A stretch of 64,000 bases of DNA from Pseudomonas jessenii (GTDB lineage Bacteria; Pseudomonadota; Gammaproteobacteria; Pseudomonadales; Pseudomonadaceae), in the NCBI RefSeq assembly GCF_002236115.1, contig NZ_NIWT01000002.1, positions 124,001-188,000 on the forward strand, read 5' to 3'. This document shows positions 27,270 to 36,236 of the stretch, piece by piece. Each line of letters starts with the position of its first letter. Within the stretch, counting starts at the first letter, position 1. The translations under genes were made by a program, and so were the position numbers. A model generated the notes under the pieces. The model did not search any database, was not told where the DNA came from, and saw nothing but the letters and a program-made list of their open reading frames with translations.

Positions 27270-27998
27270 ATGAATCCTCATGAGCAGTTTCGTGAAGAAG
27301 TAAAAGAGAACATCGAAGGCCTGCAACAGGACAAAGCGTTGCAAGCCACGTCGCTGGACTGGGTTGGCACGACCGCCAAACATAAGTACACCTACAACTT
27401 CAGCTGGATGGGCCGCCCGATCATTCAGTTTCCCCAGGACATGGTCGCCATGCAGGAGATCATCTGGGCGCTGCGGCCGGACATCATTGTCGAGACCGGT
27501 ATTGCCCACGGCGGCTCGCTGGTGTTTTACGCCTCGATGCTCGAACTGATCGGCCATGGCGAAGTGCTGGGCGTCGACATCGATATCCGCCAGCACAACC
27601 GTGAGGCGATCGAAGCGCACCCGATGAGCAAGCGGATCCAGATGATCCAGGGTTCGAGCATTGATCCGGCAATCGTCGAGCAGGTCCGTCAGCGCGTCGA
27701 AGGCAAGAAAGTGCTGGTGGTGCTGGACTCCAACCATACCCACGAGCACGTCCTGGAAGAGCTGCGGGCCTATGCGCCGATGACCTCGGTGGGCAGCTAC
27801 TGCGTGGTGATGGATACCGTGGTTGAAGACATGCCCGAAGACGCGTTCCCGGACCGTCCGTGGGGCAAGGGTGACAACCCGAAGACCGCGGTATGGGCTT
27901 ACCTGGAAGAAAACGGCGGTTTTGAAATCGATCAGGCCATTCACAGCAAGCTGCTGATCACCGTCGCGCCGGATGGCTATCTGCGTCGCGTGCGGTAA
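27270..27998 (+). CDS. CmcI/cephalosporin-hydroxylase-family putative methyltransferase
   Basis: A 242-aa protein of the cephalosporin hydroxylase / rhamnosyl O-methyltransferase family. The SAM-fold signature is IVETGIAHGGSLVFYASM, followed by VLGVDIDIR and a VVLDSNHTHEHVLEEL segment. In glycan loci such proteins are usually sugar O-methyltransferases. I chose ATG 27,270 (MNPHEQFREE) after a CCGGAGAG ribosome binding site; the longer frame overlaps the upstream gene. It ends 52 bases before the second glycosyltransferase. Confidence 0.8.
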   Translation: MNPHEQFREEVKENIEGLQQDKALQATSLDWVGTTAKHKYTYNFSWMGRPIIQFPQDMVAMQEIIWALRPDIIVETGIAHGGSLVFYASMLELIGHGEVLGVDIDIRQHNREAIEAHPMSKRIQMIQGSSIDPAIVEQVRQRVEGKKVLVVLDSNHTHEHVLEELRAYAPMTSVGSYCVVMDTVVEDMPEDAFPDRPWGKGDNPKTAVWAYLEENGGFEIDQAIHSKLLITVAPDGYLRRVR

Positions 27999-28050
27999 TC
28001 GACAAGACATCGTTGGGTTTTTTCGGCGATTCGCCGTTGTGGGGAAATGT

Positions 28051-30975
28051 ATGCAAGGCAAGAACAATTCTGAACACGGGTTGGCACTCAACGAACAGTT
28101 GACCGTGGTGCTGATGTCTCACGAGCGGCCGGCATTTTTGCGCCGGGCCGCACGTTTCTACAGCAGCTTGCCTTGCAGGATTCTGGTGCTGGATTCTTCG
28201 ACTGAAGGTCAGCCAAGCCTGGCCGGGCAGTTTGAAAATGTGGATTACCAGCATGTTCCGCAGTTTGGCTACTGGGGAGTCCGTGCCAAGCTGGCCTTTG
28301 GCGTGGAACAAGTGACCACGCCGTTCATGGTGTTCGCCGCCGACGATGACTTCCATGTGCACGACGCCCTGCGCGCAGCCGTGGCATTCATGCAGGCCAA
28401 TCCCGATTACGGCCTGTGCCACGGCTACAGCATGATGTACCTGTCGCAACCCAACAGCGTCAGCTACTTCCGGCGGGACAAGAAGGTCTGCGAAGACTAT
28501 TCGTCCGAGCACGCCGAGGAGCGTGTGCTCGATTACATGCACCAGTACCTGCCGCCTTTCTATGCCGTACAGCGCACCGACCTGGTACGTGACTGGTATC
28601 AGGTGATGCCTCAGGATACGTCCTTCCAATGGCAGGAAATCGGTCACACCTATTACATGCTGGCGCGGGGCAAGGCGCGGATTCTGCCGATCCCGTATGT
28701 CGTGCGTGAAATGAACTACGGGTACTCGGATCACAACACTGAAATCTTCCACACGCTGGCTCATACGGATGCCAGGACGGTCGCCGAGCGTGAAGCCTTT
28801 GCCGCTTTCCTCTTCGGCTTGCCGACTCAAGTTCAAAGCGAGGACCCGGAGCAAGGCCGGCAGTTCGCGCTGCAAAGCTTTGAGGCCTTGGCCGATAGCT
28901 TGCGCACCGGTCGCGCACTGACCACCGAGCTGATTATCGAGTCCGCCTGGACGAGCGTCGAGAAAGGCCCTGTGCGCCGTTTCGGCCCCAAGCAATACGT
29001 CGAAATGCCGTTCTACAACCAGGCGTTTTTCGATCAGTTGACCCAGTTCGAGTTCCTGTTGCACGCCATGCCGGCCGGTCGCGTTCAGTTGGCAGGCCTG
29101 GAGGGTATCTGGACCCGTCAGCAGAGCCTGATGCTGGCGCGCAACAATGACACGCCGGAAAGTGTGGTCGACCGTTTGTGGCAAGCCCACGACAGCAACA
29201 TCTTCAACCGCGCGGTGGTCAAGCGTCTGGTGGCCCAGCTGGAACTGCTGGGTGAAGACGAAGAAGCGCAGGCCCTGGGCGATTGGGCTGCACGTCTGGA
29301 GGCGGTGTCGGTTGAGGGTAATCGTGCGACGTTCGACAAGATGCTCTCCGGTCGACTGCTCAAATGGCTCTCCCCCCGCCAGCCTGATGAACAAGAGGCT
29401 GAGACGATCGCCCAACACCTTGCGGCCAACGACGGTGGTCCTCAGTTCGGGATTTTCCTGCTCGACCTGGATAACGATATCGACAAGCTGCAAGTCTCTC
29501 TCGACAGCCTGCTCGAAGGTCACAGCAAGGCGTTCAGGATTGTGGTCTTCACCACCGGTGAAGCACCGGCCGCGACCACGGCGCAGAACACTCTGCACTT
29601 TGTCCGGGTTACCCAAAGCAACTACGTCGACAAGCTGAACCAGGGTGCTCGTCAGTCGCCTTGCGACTGGTTGATGCTGGCCGAAGCCGGCGACGAGTTC
29701 ACTACCGGCGGGCTGTTGCGCGCCAGTCTGGAACTGTTGTCTGCCGCGGATTGCCGCGCCGTCGCCACCGACGAAATCCAGCGCACCAGCGAAGGCGCAC
29801 TGGTGGACGTATTCCGTCCTGGCTTCAATCTTGATCTGCTGCAAAGCCTGCCGGCCTTGATGGCGCGTCACTGGCTGATCCGTCGGGAAGTGTTCCTTGA
29901 AGTCGGTGGGTACCAGCCTGACTTCAGCAAGGCCCTTGAGTTCGACCTGCTGCTGCGCATCATCGAGCAGGGTGGCCTCAACGGGCTGGCCCACCTGGAT
30001 GAGCCGCTGGTGATTGCCCGGGCGCCGGTACTGGAAGAAAACGCCGATGAGCGCCTGGCGTTGTTGCGCCACCTGGGCAATCGCGGCTACAAGGCCAAGA
30101 TCACTTCGACGGTACCTGGCACCTGGCAGATCGATTACCGCCACACCGAACGCCCGCTGGTATCGATCATCGTGCCGGCCGGGGACAATCTTTCGGCCCT
30201 GCAGCAGTGCCTGCAAGCGGTCTTGCTGCGAACCCGCTACATCCAGTACGAAGTGTTGGTTGCGATCAATCAGCATCAGTCGGCCGAGGTCAATGACTGG
30301 CTCGGTACTTATCAGCATCCGAAAGTCAGCGTCCTGCGCACCGATCAGCGTATGAGCGATGCGGCGTTGTACAACGCGGCCAGCCAGCAGGCGCAGGGCG
30401 AGTACCTGATACTGTTGGCCGCCGACAGTGAAGTGGTCAACCCGAACTGGCTTGAGTCGCTGCTCAATCACGCCCAGCGTCCGGAAGTCGGCGTGGTCGG
30501 TCCCAAGTTGATCGACCGCGACGGCAAGGTCACTCAGGCCGGTCTGATTCTCGGCATGAACGGTGGTGTGGGTTCAGCCTTTGTTGGTGAAAAACACGAC
30601 GCCGAAGGTTACTTGCACCGGTTGGCGCTGGAGCAGAACTACTCGGCGGTGTCGATGGTATGCCTGATGGTGCGTAAAGCGTTGTTCGACGAGCTGGACG
30701 GTCTGGACAGCGTGACCTTCGCCGACGGCTTGAGCGACGTCGACCTGTGCCTGCGGGCCGGTCAGGCCGGTTACCTCACCGTGTGGACGCCGCTGGTACA
30801 GGTGATTCATTCGGGTGAAATACCACAAGCGCCGCAAGCCCTCGATGCACTGCGTGACAAGTGGGCCCCGGCCTTTGCTCAGGACCAGGCCTATAACGCC
30901 AATCTGGCCTTGAGCGGCAAAGGCTTTGCCCTGGGCGAAAGTGCTTCGGTGAACTGGGCGCAGATGCTCGGCTAG
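28051..30975 (+). CDS. Second large glycosyltransferase (TIGR00180-like N-terminus plus GT2 C-terminus)
   Basis: A 974-aa cytoplasmic protein. The N-terminal ~350 residues (TVVLMSHERPAFLRRAARFY, FAADDDFHVHDAL) look like the GT family seen at the start of several surface-polysaccharide and flagellin-glycosylation proteins. A middle segment carries GFNLDLLQSLPALMARHW, and a C-terminal GT2 domain starts near residue 700 (RPLVSIIVPAGDNLSALQQC). This C-terminal half closely parallels the 1,197-aa enzyme, with LLNHAQRPEVGVVG in both. The ATG at 28,051 follows GGGGAAA; the upstream extension overlaps the previous gene. Acceptor unknown, probably flagellin or its first sugar. Confidence 0.85.
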   Translation: MQGKNNSEHGLALNEQLTVVLMSHERPAFLRRAARFYSSLPCRILVLDSSTEGQPSLAGQFENVDYQHVPQFGYWGVRAKLAFGVEQVTTPFMVFAADDDFHVHDALRAAVAFMQANPDYGLCHGYSMMYLSQPNSVSYFRRDKKVCEDYSSEHAEERVLDYMHQYLPPFYAVQRTDLVRDWYQVMPQDTSFQWQEIGHTYYMLARGKARILPIPYVVREMNYGYSDHNTEIFHTLAHTDARTVAEREAFAAFLFGLPTQVQSEDPEQGRQFALQSFEALADSLRTGRALTTELIIESAWTSVEKGPVRRFGPKQYVEMPFYNQAFFDQLTQFEFLLHAMPAGRVQLAGLEGIWTRQQSLMLARNNDTPESVVDRLWQAHDSNIFNRAVVKRLVAQLELLGEDEEAQALGDWAARLEAVSVEGNRATFDKMLSGRLLKWLSPRQPDEQEAETIAQHLAANDGGPQFGIFLLDLDNDIDKLQVSLDSLLEGHSKAFRIVVFTTGEAPAATTAQNTLHFVRVTQSNYVDKLNQGARQSPCDWLMLAEAGDEFTTGGLLRASLELLSAADCRAVATDEIQRTSEGALVDVFRPGFNLDLLQSLPALMARHWLIRREVFLEVGGYQPDFSKALEFDLLLRIIEQGGLNGLAHLDEPLVIARAPVLEENADERLALLRHLGNRGYKAKITSTVPGTWQIDYRHTERPLVSIIVPAGDNLSALQQCLQAVLLRTRYIQYEVLVAINQHQSAEVNDWLGTYQHPKVSVLRTDQRMSDAALYNAASQQAQGEYLILLAADSEVVNPNWLESLLNHAQRPEVGVVGPKLIDRDGKVTQAGLILGMNGGVGSAFVGEKHDAEGYLHRLALEQNYSAVSMVCLMVRKALFDELDGLDSVTFADGLSDVDLCLRAGQAGYLTVWTPLVQVIHSGEIPQAPQALDALRDKWAPAFAQDQAYNANLALSGKGFALGESASVNWAQMLG

Positions 30976-31005
30976 GCCTGGCGAACAGGTATAAGGATTC
31001 AAGGC

Positions 31006-31104
31006 ATGTTCAACGGAAAATCGATTTTCATCGCAGGCGGGACCGGTTCGTTCGGGTGTCGGATCATTCGGGACGCGCTGGTGCGTGTCTGGTTGCCAGC
31101 ATGA
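31006..31104 (+). pseudogene. pseB: Remnant of pseB (UDP-GlcNAc 4,6-dehydratase), 32 codons
   Basis: An ATG at 31,006 preceded by TAAGGA opens MFNGKSIFIAGGTGSFG, the conserved N-terminus of PseB with its nucleotide-binding GGTGSFG motif. After about 17 codons the similarity stops; the frame reads CRIIRDALVRVWLPA and ends in TGA, which overlaps the pseC start (ATGA). Intact PseB is about 330 residues, so nearly the whole gene is missing. It probably arose by an internal deletion. The stump may still be translated as a leader coupled to pseC. The first step of the pseudaminic acid pathway is therefore absent from this locus. Confidence 0.8.
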
Positions 31105-32291
31105 TTCCTTACGCTAGGCAAAGCCTTGATCAGGCGGACATCGATGCCGTGGTCGGTGTATTGCAGTCTGACTGGCTGACCCAGGGGCCGACCATCGAGC
31201 GCTTTGAGCGAGCGATGGCCGAACGCTGCGAGGCAGGTTTTGCCGTGGCGGTGTGCAATGCCACGGCGGCCCTGCACATCGCTTGCCTGGCGGCAGGGCT
31301 CGGCCCGGGCGATTGGCTGTGGACGACACCGAACACCTTTCTCGCCTCGGCCAACTGTGGTCGCTACTGCGGTGCCGAGGTGGATTTTGTCGACATCGAC
31401 CCGCTGACCTGGAATCTCGATGCCGCTGCGCTGGCCGTCAAGCTGGAGCGGGCCGAGCGTGAAGGCCGGCTGCCGAAAGTGCTGGTGGCGGTGGCGTTCT
31501 CCGGGCAGAGCTGCGACATGCGCAGGATTGCCGCACTGGCCAGGCGATATGGCGTTACTGTGATCGAAGACGCGGCCCATGCCGCTGGTGCGTCCTACGC
31601 CGGGCGGCCGGTGGGTTGTGGCGAGTTTGCCGCGATGACCGTGTTCAGTTTTCATCCGGTGAAGATCATCACCAGCGCCGAAGGTGGCATGGTGATGACC
31701 AACAGCCCGGAACTGGCCGAGCGTCTGCAACGCTTGCGCAGCCACGGCATGACCCGGGATCCGCAGCAGATGACCGGGCCCAGCCACGGCCCCTGGTACT
31801 ACGAGCAGGTGGAGCTGGGCTTCAATTACCGCATTACCGACCTGCAAGCGGCCCTTGGTTTGTCGCAGTTGAACAAACTGGATGAGTTCATCGAGCGCCG
31901 GCGTGAACTGGCGGCTCGTTATGACCGCTTGCTGGCGTATTTGCCGCTGACCTTGCCTGGTGCGCAACCCGAGGCCGAGTCGTCATGGCATCTGTATGTG
32001 GTGCGGCTGCAACTCGATCAGATCGGTCTCACTCATCGTGAGGTGTTCGAGGGGTTGCGAGAGGCCGGGGTCGGTGTGAACCTGCACTACATTCCCGTGC
32101 ATTTGCAGCCTTACTATCGTGATCTAGGGTTCGTCGAAGGTGATTTTCCGCAGGCAGAACGTTACTACGCCGAAGCCATCAGCCTGCCGTTATATCCGTT
32201 GCTCAGTGATGAACAACAGGACTACGTGGTCGAGCAGATGCGGCAGCTGATCGAAATAATCCAGCCATTGCGGCGGGTGGGAAATGTGTGA
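31101..32291 (+). CDS. pseC: PseC, UDP-4-keto-6-deoxy-sugar aminotransferase
   Basis: A 396-aa DegT-family PLP enzyme that transaminates the C4 keto group of the PseB product on the way to CMP-pseudaminic acid. The PLP lysine is K188 in SFHPVKIITSAEGG, and the N-terminus MIPYARQSLDQADI is typical of PseC. The start at 31,101 overlaps the stop of the pseB remnant (ATGA), and the end overlaps the methylase start by one base. With no pseB beside it, its substrate must come from another 4,6-dehydratase. Confidence 0.93.
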   Translation: MIPYARQSLDQADIDAVVGVLQSDWLTQGPTIERFERAMAERCEAGFAVAVCNATAALHIACLAAGLGPGDWLWTTPNTFLASANCGRYCGAEVDFVDIDPLTWNLDAAALAVKLERAEREGRLPKVLVAVAFSGQSCDMRRIAALARRYGVTVIEDAAHAAGASYAGRPVGCGEFAAMTVFSFHPVKIITSAEGGMVMTNSPELAERLQRLRSHGMTRDPQQMTGPSHGPWYYEQVELGFNYRITDLQAALGLSQLNKLDEFIERRRELAARYDRLLAYLPLTLPGAQPEAESSWHLYVVRLQLDQIGLTHREVFEGLREAGVGVNLHYIPVHLQPYYRDLGFVEGDFPQAERYYAEAISLPLYPLLSDEQQDYVVEQMRQLIEIIQPLRRVGNV

Positions 32292-32911
32292 TGCATGAAC
32301 TGACCGAGCAGGAAACCTTCTGGCAGGGTGAATTCGGTAACCAGTACGTTGAGCGCAATGTCGGGCAGCCGCTGGTGGCGGCCAACCTGGCGTTGTTCGC
32401 CAAGGCACTGACACGGGTCGGGCACATCGACAGCCTGGTAGAACTGGGCACCAATGCCGGCAACAACCTGCAGGCACTGCACCAGCTGTTGCCGCGCTGC
32501 GAGTTGTTCGGCGTGGAAATCAATGCCAGCGCTTGTGCCGCGGCCCGGGCATTGGGTATCGCACACATCTGGCAGGGTTCGCTGTTCGACTTCCCACGGG
32601 AACGCACCTTCGACCTGACCCTGAGCAAAGGTGTGCTGATTCACCTGGCGCCGGAGTTGCTGCCGGTCGCGTACGCGCAACTGTATGAGCTGAGCCAGCG
32701 CTACATACTGATCGCCGAGTACTACAACCCGGTGCCGGTCGAGGTCCCGTATCGCGGTAACAGCGGCAAGTTGTTCAAACGCGATTTCGCCGGTGAAATG
32801 CTCGATCGCTATGACGACCTGCAACTGGTTGATTACGGTTTTGGTTACCACCGCGATCGGCAATTCCCGGTGGATGACATCACCTGGTTTGTCCTGGAAA
32901 AATGCCGTTGA
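32291..32911 (+). CDS. Pseudaminic-acid-biosynthesis-associated methylase
   Basis: A 206-aa class I SAM-dependent methyltransferase resembling the family regularly found inside pse loci. The SAM motif is LVELGTNAGNNLQAL (residues about 49-63); FGVEIN marks the next strand. It may methylate a pseudaminic acid intermediate or the finished sugar, giving a methylated derivative. The ATG at 32,291 overlaps the pseC stop (TGATG); a GTG one codon earlier is possible. It overlaps pseF by ten bases. Confidence 0.8.
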   Translation: MHELTEQETFWQGEFGNQYVERNVGQPLVAANLALFAKALTRVGHIDSLVELGTNAGNNLQALHQLLPRCELFGVEINASACAAARALGIAHIWQGSLFDFPRERTFDLTLSKGVLIHLAPELLPVAYAQLYELSQRYILIAEYYNPVPVEVPYRGNSGKLFKRDFAGEMLDRYDDLQLVDYGFGYHRDRQFPVDDITWFVLEKCR

Positions 32912-33615
32912 ACAACGTCGCCATTATTCCGGCCCGCGGTGGCAGCAAACGCATACCCCGCAAGAATCTCAAGCCGTTTGCCGGTGTGCCGATGATTGCC
33001 CGATCGATTCAGGTCGCTTTGGAATCCGGGTTGTTTTCCCGGGTGGTGGTCAGCACCGACGACGAGGAAATTGCCGGGCTGGCGCGGGACTGCGGCGCCC
33101 AGGTGCCCTTCATGCGCCCGGCGGCACTAGCCGACGACTTCACGGGCACTGCGGCGGTGATCGCCCATGCCCTGCAAGCCTTGCGCGAACAAGGGGGCGA
33201 GTTTGATCGCGCCTGTTGTATCTACGCGACCGCGCCTTTGTTGCAATCGCGATTTCTTGTCCAGGGGCTGAGCCTGCTGGAACAGCATCCCGACAAGTCA
33301 TACGCTTTTTCGGTGTGCGACTTCGGATTCCCGGTCCAGCGAGCCCTGACCCTTGATGATCAGGGGGCATTAACGGCGCTGTATCCGCAGTATCGTGATA
33401 CCCGCTCCCAGGATCTGTCGATCGCCTATCAGGATGCCGGGCAGTTCTACTGGGGCCGCAGCGATGCCTGGCTGCGTGGCGAGGTGTTGTATTCGCCGTA
33501 CAGCCTGCCGGTCATCCTGCCGCGTTATCTGGTGCAGGACATCGACACACCGCAGGACTGGAAACGCGCCGAATACCTGTATGCCGCGCTGAAGGCCGGG
33601 GGTGAGCTGCAATGA
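32902..33615 (+). CDS. pseF: PseF, CMP-pseudaminic acid synthetase
   Basis: A 237-aa acylneuraminate cytidylyltransferase-family enzyme that activates pseudaminic acid with CTP. The N-terminal signature IIPARGGSKRIPRKNLKPF (residues 8-26) binds CTP and is diagnostic. The 3' end overlaps the pseG-pseH fusion by four bases (ATGA). Members of this family also activate legionaminic and neuraminic acids, but the neighbours PseC, PseG and PseI support pseudaminic acid. Confidence 0.93.
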   Translation: MPLNNVAIIPARGGSKRIPRKNLKPFAGVPMIARSIQVALESGLFSRVVVSTDDEEIAGLARDCGAQVPFMRPAALADDFTGTAAVIAHALQALREQGGEFDRACCIYATAPLLQSRFLVQGLSLLEQHPDKSYAFSVCDFGFPVQRALTLDDQGALTALYPQYRDTRSQDLSIAYQDAGQFYWGRSDAWLRGEVLYSPYSLPVILPRYLVQDIDTPQDWKRAEYLYAALKAGGELQ

Positions 33616-35117
33616 GAGTGCTGATTCGCTCTGACGCCTCGCCAACCATCGGCAGCGGCCACATTGCGCGCTGCCTGTGCCTGGCCCGGGTGTTGCGCAG
33701 GCAGGGCAGTCATGTGGCGTTCGCCTGTCGCCTGTTACCGGGGCATCGACTGGAGGCACTGCGGGCCGAAGGCTTCGAAACCTTCGCGCTGCCCGAGCGC
33801 TACAGCGATGAAGACCCGCAGCAAGCCATCGAGTCCATGCTGCCATGGCAGACGGACATCGCCGCGCTCGAGCCGCTGCTGGAGCACCAGCCGGCGTTTG
33901 ACTGGATCATTGTCGACCACTACGGCCTCGATCATCACTGGCAGACGGCCGCCCGGCGCTTTGCACCACGGATCGCCGTGGTCGATGACCTCGCCACGCG
34001 GACCTACAGCGCCGACTTGCTGCTGAACCAGAATCTCTCGGGAACGCCAGAGGCTTATGCGTCGCTGCTGGCGCCAGGCTGCCGGACCTTGTTCGGCCCA
34101 AGGTTTGCCATGCTGCGCGACGAGTTCCGTTGCCCGGCCATCGAAATCAAGCCTCAGGCCCGGCGTGTGCTGGTAAATTTCGGCGGTTTCGACGCGGCAA
34201 TGCAGACCCATCATGCGATGCTGGCGCTGGCAGACTTTGCTGAGCTGGAAGTCGATTTTGTCGCCGGAGCAGATAATCCGGCCTGGGCGCAGATGCAGGC
34301 GTTGGCGGTGAGTCGCCCGCATTGGCGCCTGCACAGTTTTGTCAGTGACTTTTATCGATTGATGACCGAGGCCGACCTGTTTGTCGGGGCGGGTGGCGGC
34401 ACCAGTTGGGAGCGGGCGGCCATGGGGCTGCCGACGATTTGCATTGCCGTATCGAACAACCAGCAGGTCAACGGCGAGGTCATGGCGGTCGCGGGCGCCC
34501 ATGTGTTCATGGGGGCGCGCGAGCAGGTCAGTGTCGAGCAATTGCGCCTGGCCATCGGCTTTGTCGCGGGTAACCAGGGGCTGCGCCAGAGCCTGGCGCG
34601 GCAATCGCGACAACTGGTCGATGGCCGGGGGGCGCAGCGAGTGGCGGCTGCGCTGGCCGGCGCGGTGCTGAGGGTGCGTCCGGCGACCCTGGGTGATGCG
34701 CAGCTGTTGTTCGACGGGCGCAACACCGAGGCCGTGCGCCACTGGTCGCTGGAGACCGGAGTGATCGAGTGGCCCGCGCATCAAAACTGGCTGACGGCGA
34801 CCCTGAGCAATCCCCGGCGGCTGCTGCTGATAGCCGAGGCCGATGACGGTCCGGTCGGTGTGCTGCGTTATGACGTGCGTGGCTTTACCGCCGAAGTGTC
34901 GATTTATCTGTTCGAAGGCCGGTTCGGCCTGGGCTGGGGCAGGGCGCTGCTGGACCGTGGAGAAGCCTTTGTGAAGGCCCGCTGGCCAGAACTTGAGTCG
35001 CTCACCGCCCAGGTATTGCCCGCTAACCAGCCGTCGCTGAATGTCTTTCGCGAAGCCGGTTTTACCCAGAGTGCCTGCGCGTTCACGCGCGTATTGAAGG
35101 ATCACGCAGATGACTAG
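33612..35117 (+). CDS. pseG: PseG-PseH fusion: UDP-sugar hydrolase plus GNAT N-acetyltransferase
   Basis: A 501-aa two-domain protein. Residues 1-~350 are PseG, the GT-B-fold hydrolase that removes UDP from the 2,4-diacetamido-altrose intermediate, with H17 in TIGSGHIARCL as the expected catalytic residue and a GAGGGTSWERAAMGLP nucleotide-binding loop. Residues ~353-501 form a GNAT domain (VLRVRPATLGDAQLLFDGRN) matching PseH, which N-acetylates the C4 amine one step earlier. Joining two consecutive steps in one chain could channel the intermediate. No separate pseH occurs nearby. Overlaps pseI by eight bases. Confidence 0.92.
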   Translation: MRVLIRSDASPTIGSGHIARCLCLARVLRRQGSHVAFACRLLPGHRLEALRAEGFETFALPERYSDEDPQQAIESMLPWQTDIAALEPLLEHQPAFDWIIVDHYGLDHHWQTAARRFAPRIAVVDDLATRTYSADLLLNQNLSGTPEAYASLLAPGCRTLFGPRFAMLRDEFRCPAIEIKPQARRVLVNFGGFDAAMQTHHAMLALADFAELEVDFVAGADNPAWAQMQALAVSRPHWRLHSFVSDFYRLMTEADLFVGAGGGTSWERAAMGLPTICIAVSNNQQVNGEVMAVAGAHVFMGAREQVSVEQLRLAIGFVAGNQGLRQSLARQSRQLVDGRGAQRVAAALAGAVLRVRPATLGDAQLLFDGRNTEAVRHWSLETGVIEWPAHQNWLTATLSNPRRLLLIAEADDGPVGVLRYDVRGFTAEVSIYLFEGRFGLGWGRALLDRGEAFVKARWPELESLTAQVLPANQPSLNVFREAGFTQSACAFTRVLKDHADD

Positions 35118-36162
35118 CTTCAAGATTGGCGAGCGCCTGATCGGTGCCGATGCGCCGCCATTGATTATTGCCGAGATGAGCGGCAACCATAACCAGTCCC
35201 TGGACGTGGCGCTGCAAATCGTCGAGGCCGCGGCCAAGGCCGGTGCCCATGCGTTGAAACTGCAGACCTACACCGCCGACACCATGACCCTGGACCTGGC
35301 CGAGGGTGAGTTTTTCATCAAGGACCCCAACAGCCTGTGGGCCGGTAGTTCGTTGTACGCGCTGTACGAGAAGGCATACACGCCCTGGGAATGGCATGCG
35401 CCGATTTTCGCTCGCGCCAGGGAGTTGGGCCTGCTGGCGTTCTCCACGCCATTCGATGAGAGCGCCGTGGACTTCCTCGAAAGCCTCGACGTGCCGGCCT
35501 ACAAGATCGCCAGTTTCGAAAATACCGACCTGCCGCTGATACGCCGGGTGGCCGCGACGGGCAAGCCGCTGATCATTTCCACCGGCATGGCCAGCATCGC
35601 CGAGCTCGATGAAACCGTGCGCGCCGCCCGCGAGGCCGGGTGCAAGGATCTGGTGCTGCTCAAATGCACCAGCACCTATCCGGCATCACCCGCGAACAGC
35701 AACCTGCGCACGATCGCGCATTTGCGCGAGTTGTTCGATTGCCAGGTGGGGCTGTCCGATCACTCCATGGGGGTCGGTGTGTCCGTGGCGGCGGTGGCAT
35801 TGGGGGCAACGGTGGTGGAAAAGCATTTCACCCTCGACCGTGCGGCCGGTGGCGTCGACGCCAGTTTCTCGCTGGAGCCTTCCGAACTGGCCAGCCTGGT
35901 GATTGAAACCGAGCGCGCCTGGCAAGCCATGGGGCAGGTGCATTACGGTGTCACCGAGTCTGAGCGCCAATCCCTGGTGTACCGTAGATCGTTGTATGTA
36001 ACCCGGGATATGGCGGCCGGCGAGCCCTTCGATGGGACAAATCTGAGAGCCATCCGTCCGGGTCTCGGGCTGGCGCCCAAACACGCGCAAAGTCTCCTGG
36101 GACGCCGTGCCCGTCAGGCCATCAAGCGTGGAACAGCACTGGATTGGTCGTTGGTCGAATGA
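35110..36162 (+). CDS. pseI: PseI, pseudaminic acid synthase
   Basis: A 350-aa NeuB-family enzyme condensing the 2,4-diacetamido sugar with phosphoenolpyruvate to give pseudaminic acid. The N-terminal TIM barrel starts FKIGERLIGADAPPLIIAEM with SGNHNQ; the barrel motifs ISTGMASIAELDETV and GLSDHSMG are typical, and an antifreeze-like SAF domain fills the last ~65 residues. It closes the pse gene string; a weak hairpin (TTGCCG/CGGCAA, 36,167-36,186) follows. Confidence 0.95.
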   Translation: MTSFKIGERLIGADAPPLIIAEMSGNHNQSLDVALQIVEAAAKAGAHALKLQTYTADTMTLDLAEGEFFIKDPNSLWAGSSLYALYEKAYTPWEWHAPIFARARELGLLAFSTPFDESAVDFLESLDVPAYKIASFENTDLPLIRRVAATGKPLIISTGMASIAELDETVRAAREAGCKDLVLLKCTSTYPASPANSNLRTIAHLRELFDCQVGLSDHSMGVGVSVAAVALGATVVEKHFTLDRAAGGVDASFSLEPSELASLVIETERAWQAMGQVHYGVTESERQSLVYRRSLYVTRDMAAGEPFDGTNLRAIRPGLGLAPKHAQSLLGRRARQAIKRGTALDWSLVE

Positions 36163-36236
36163 CCCGTTGCCGGGCTGATTCGGCAAAATAGCGTGACCTG
36201 CGAGTCATAACGGGCATCTTCACTGTATTGTATTGA

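Noticed and set aside
27958..30471. 837-codon open frame antisense to the 974-aa glycosyltransferase
   Set aside because: Typical high-GC antisense artefact; no recognisable domain and the sense protein has clear GT motifs.
34705..35117. Separate pseH gene starting inside the pseG frame
   Set aside because: No stop, frameshift or ribosome binding site separates the domains; the frame is continuous, so a fusion is the simpler reading.
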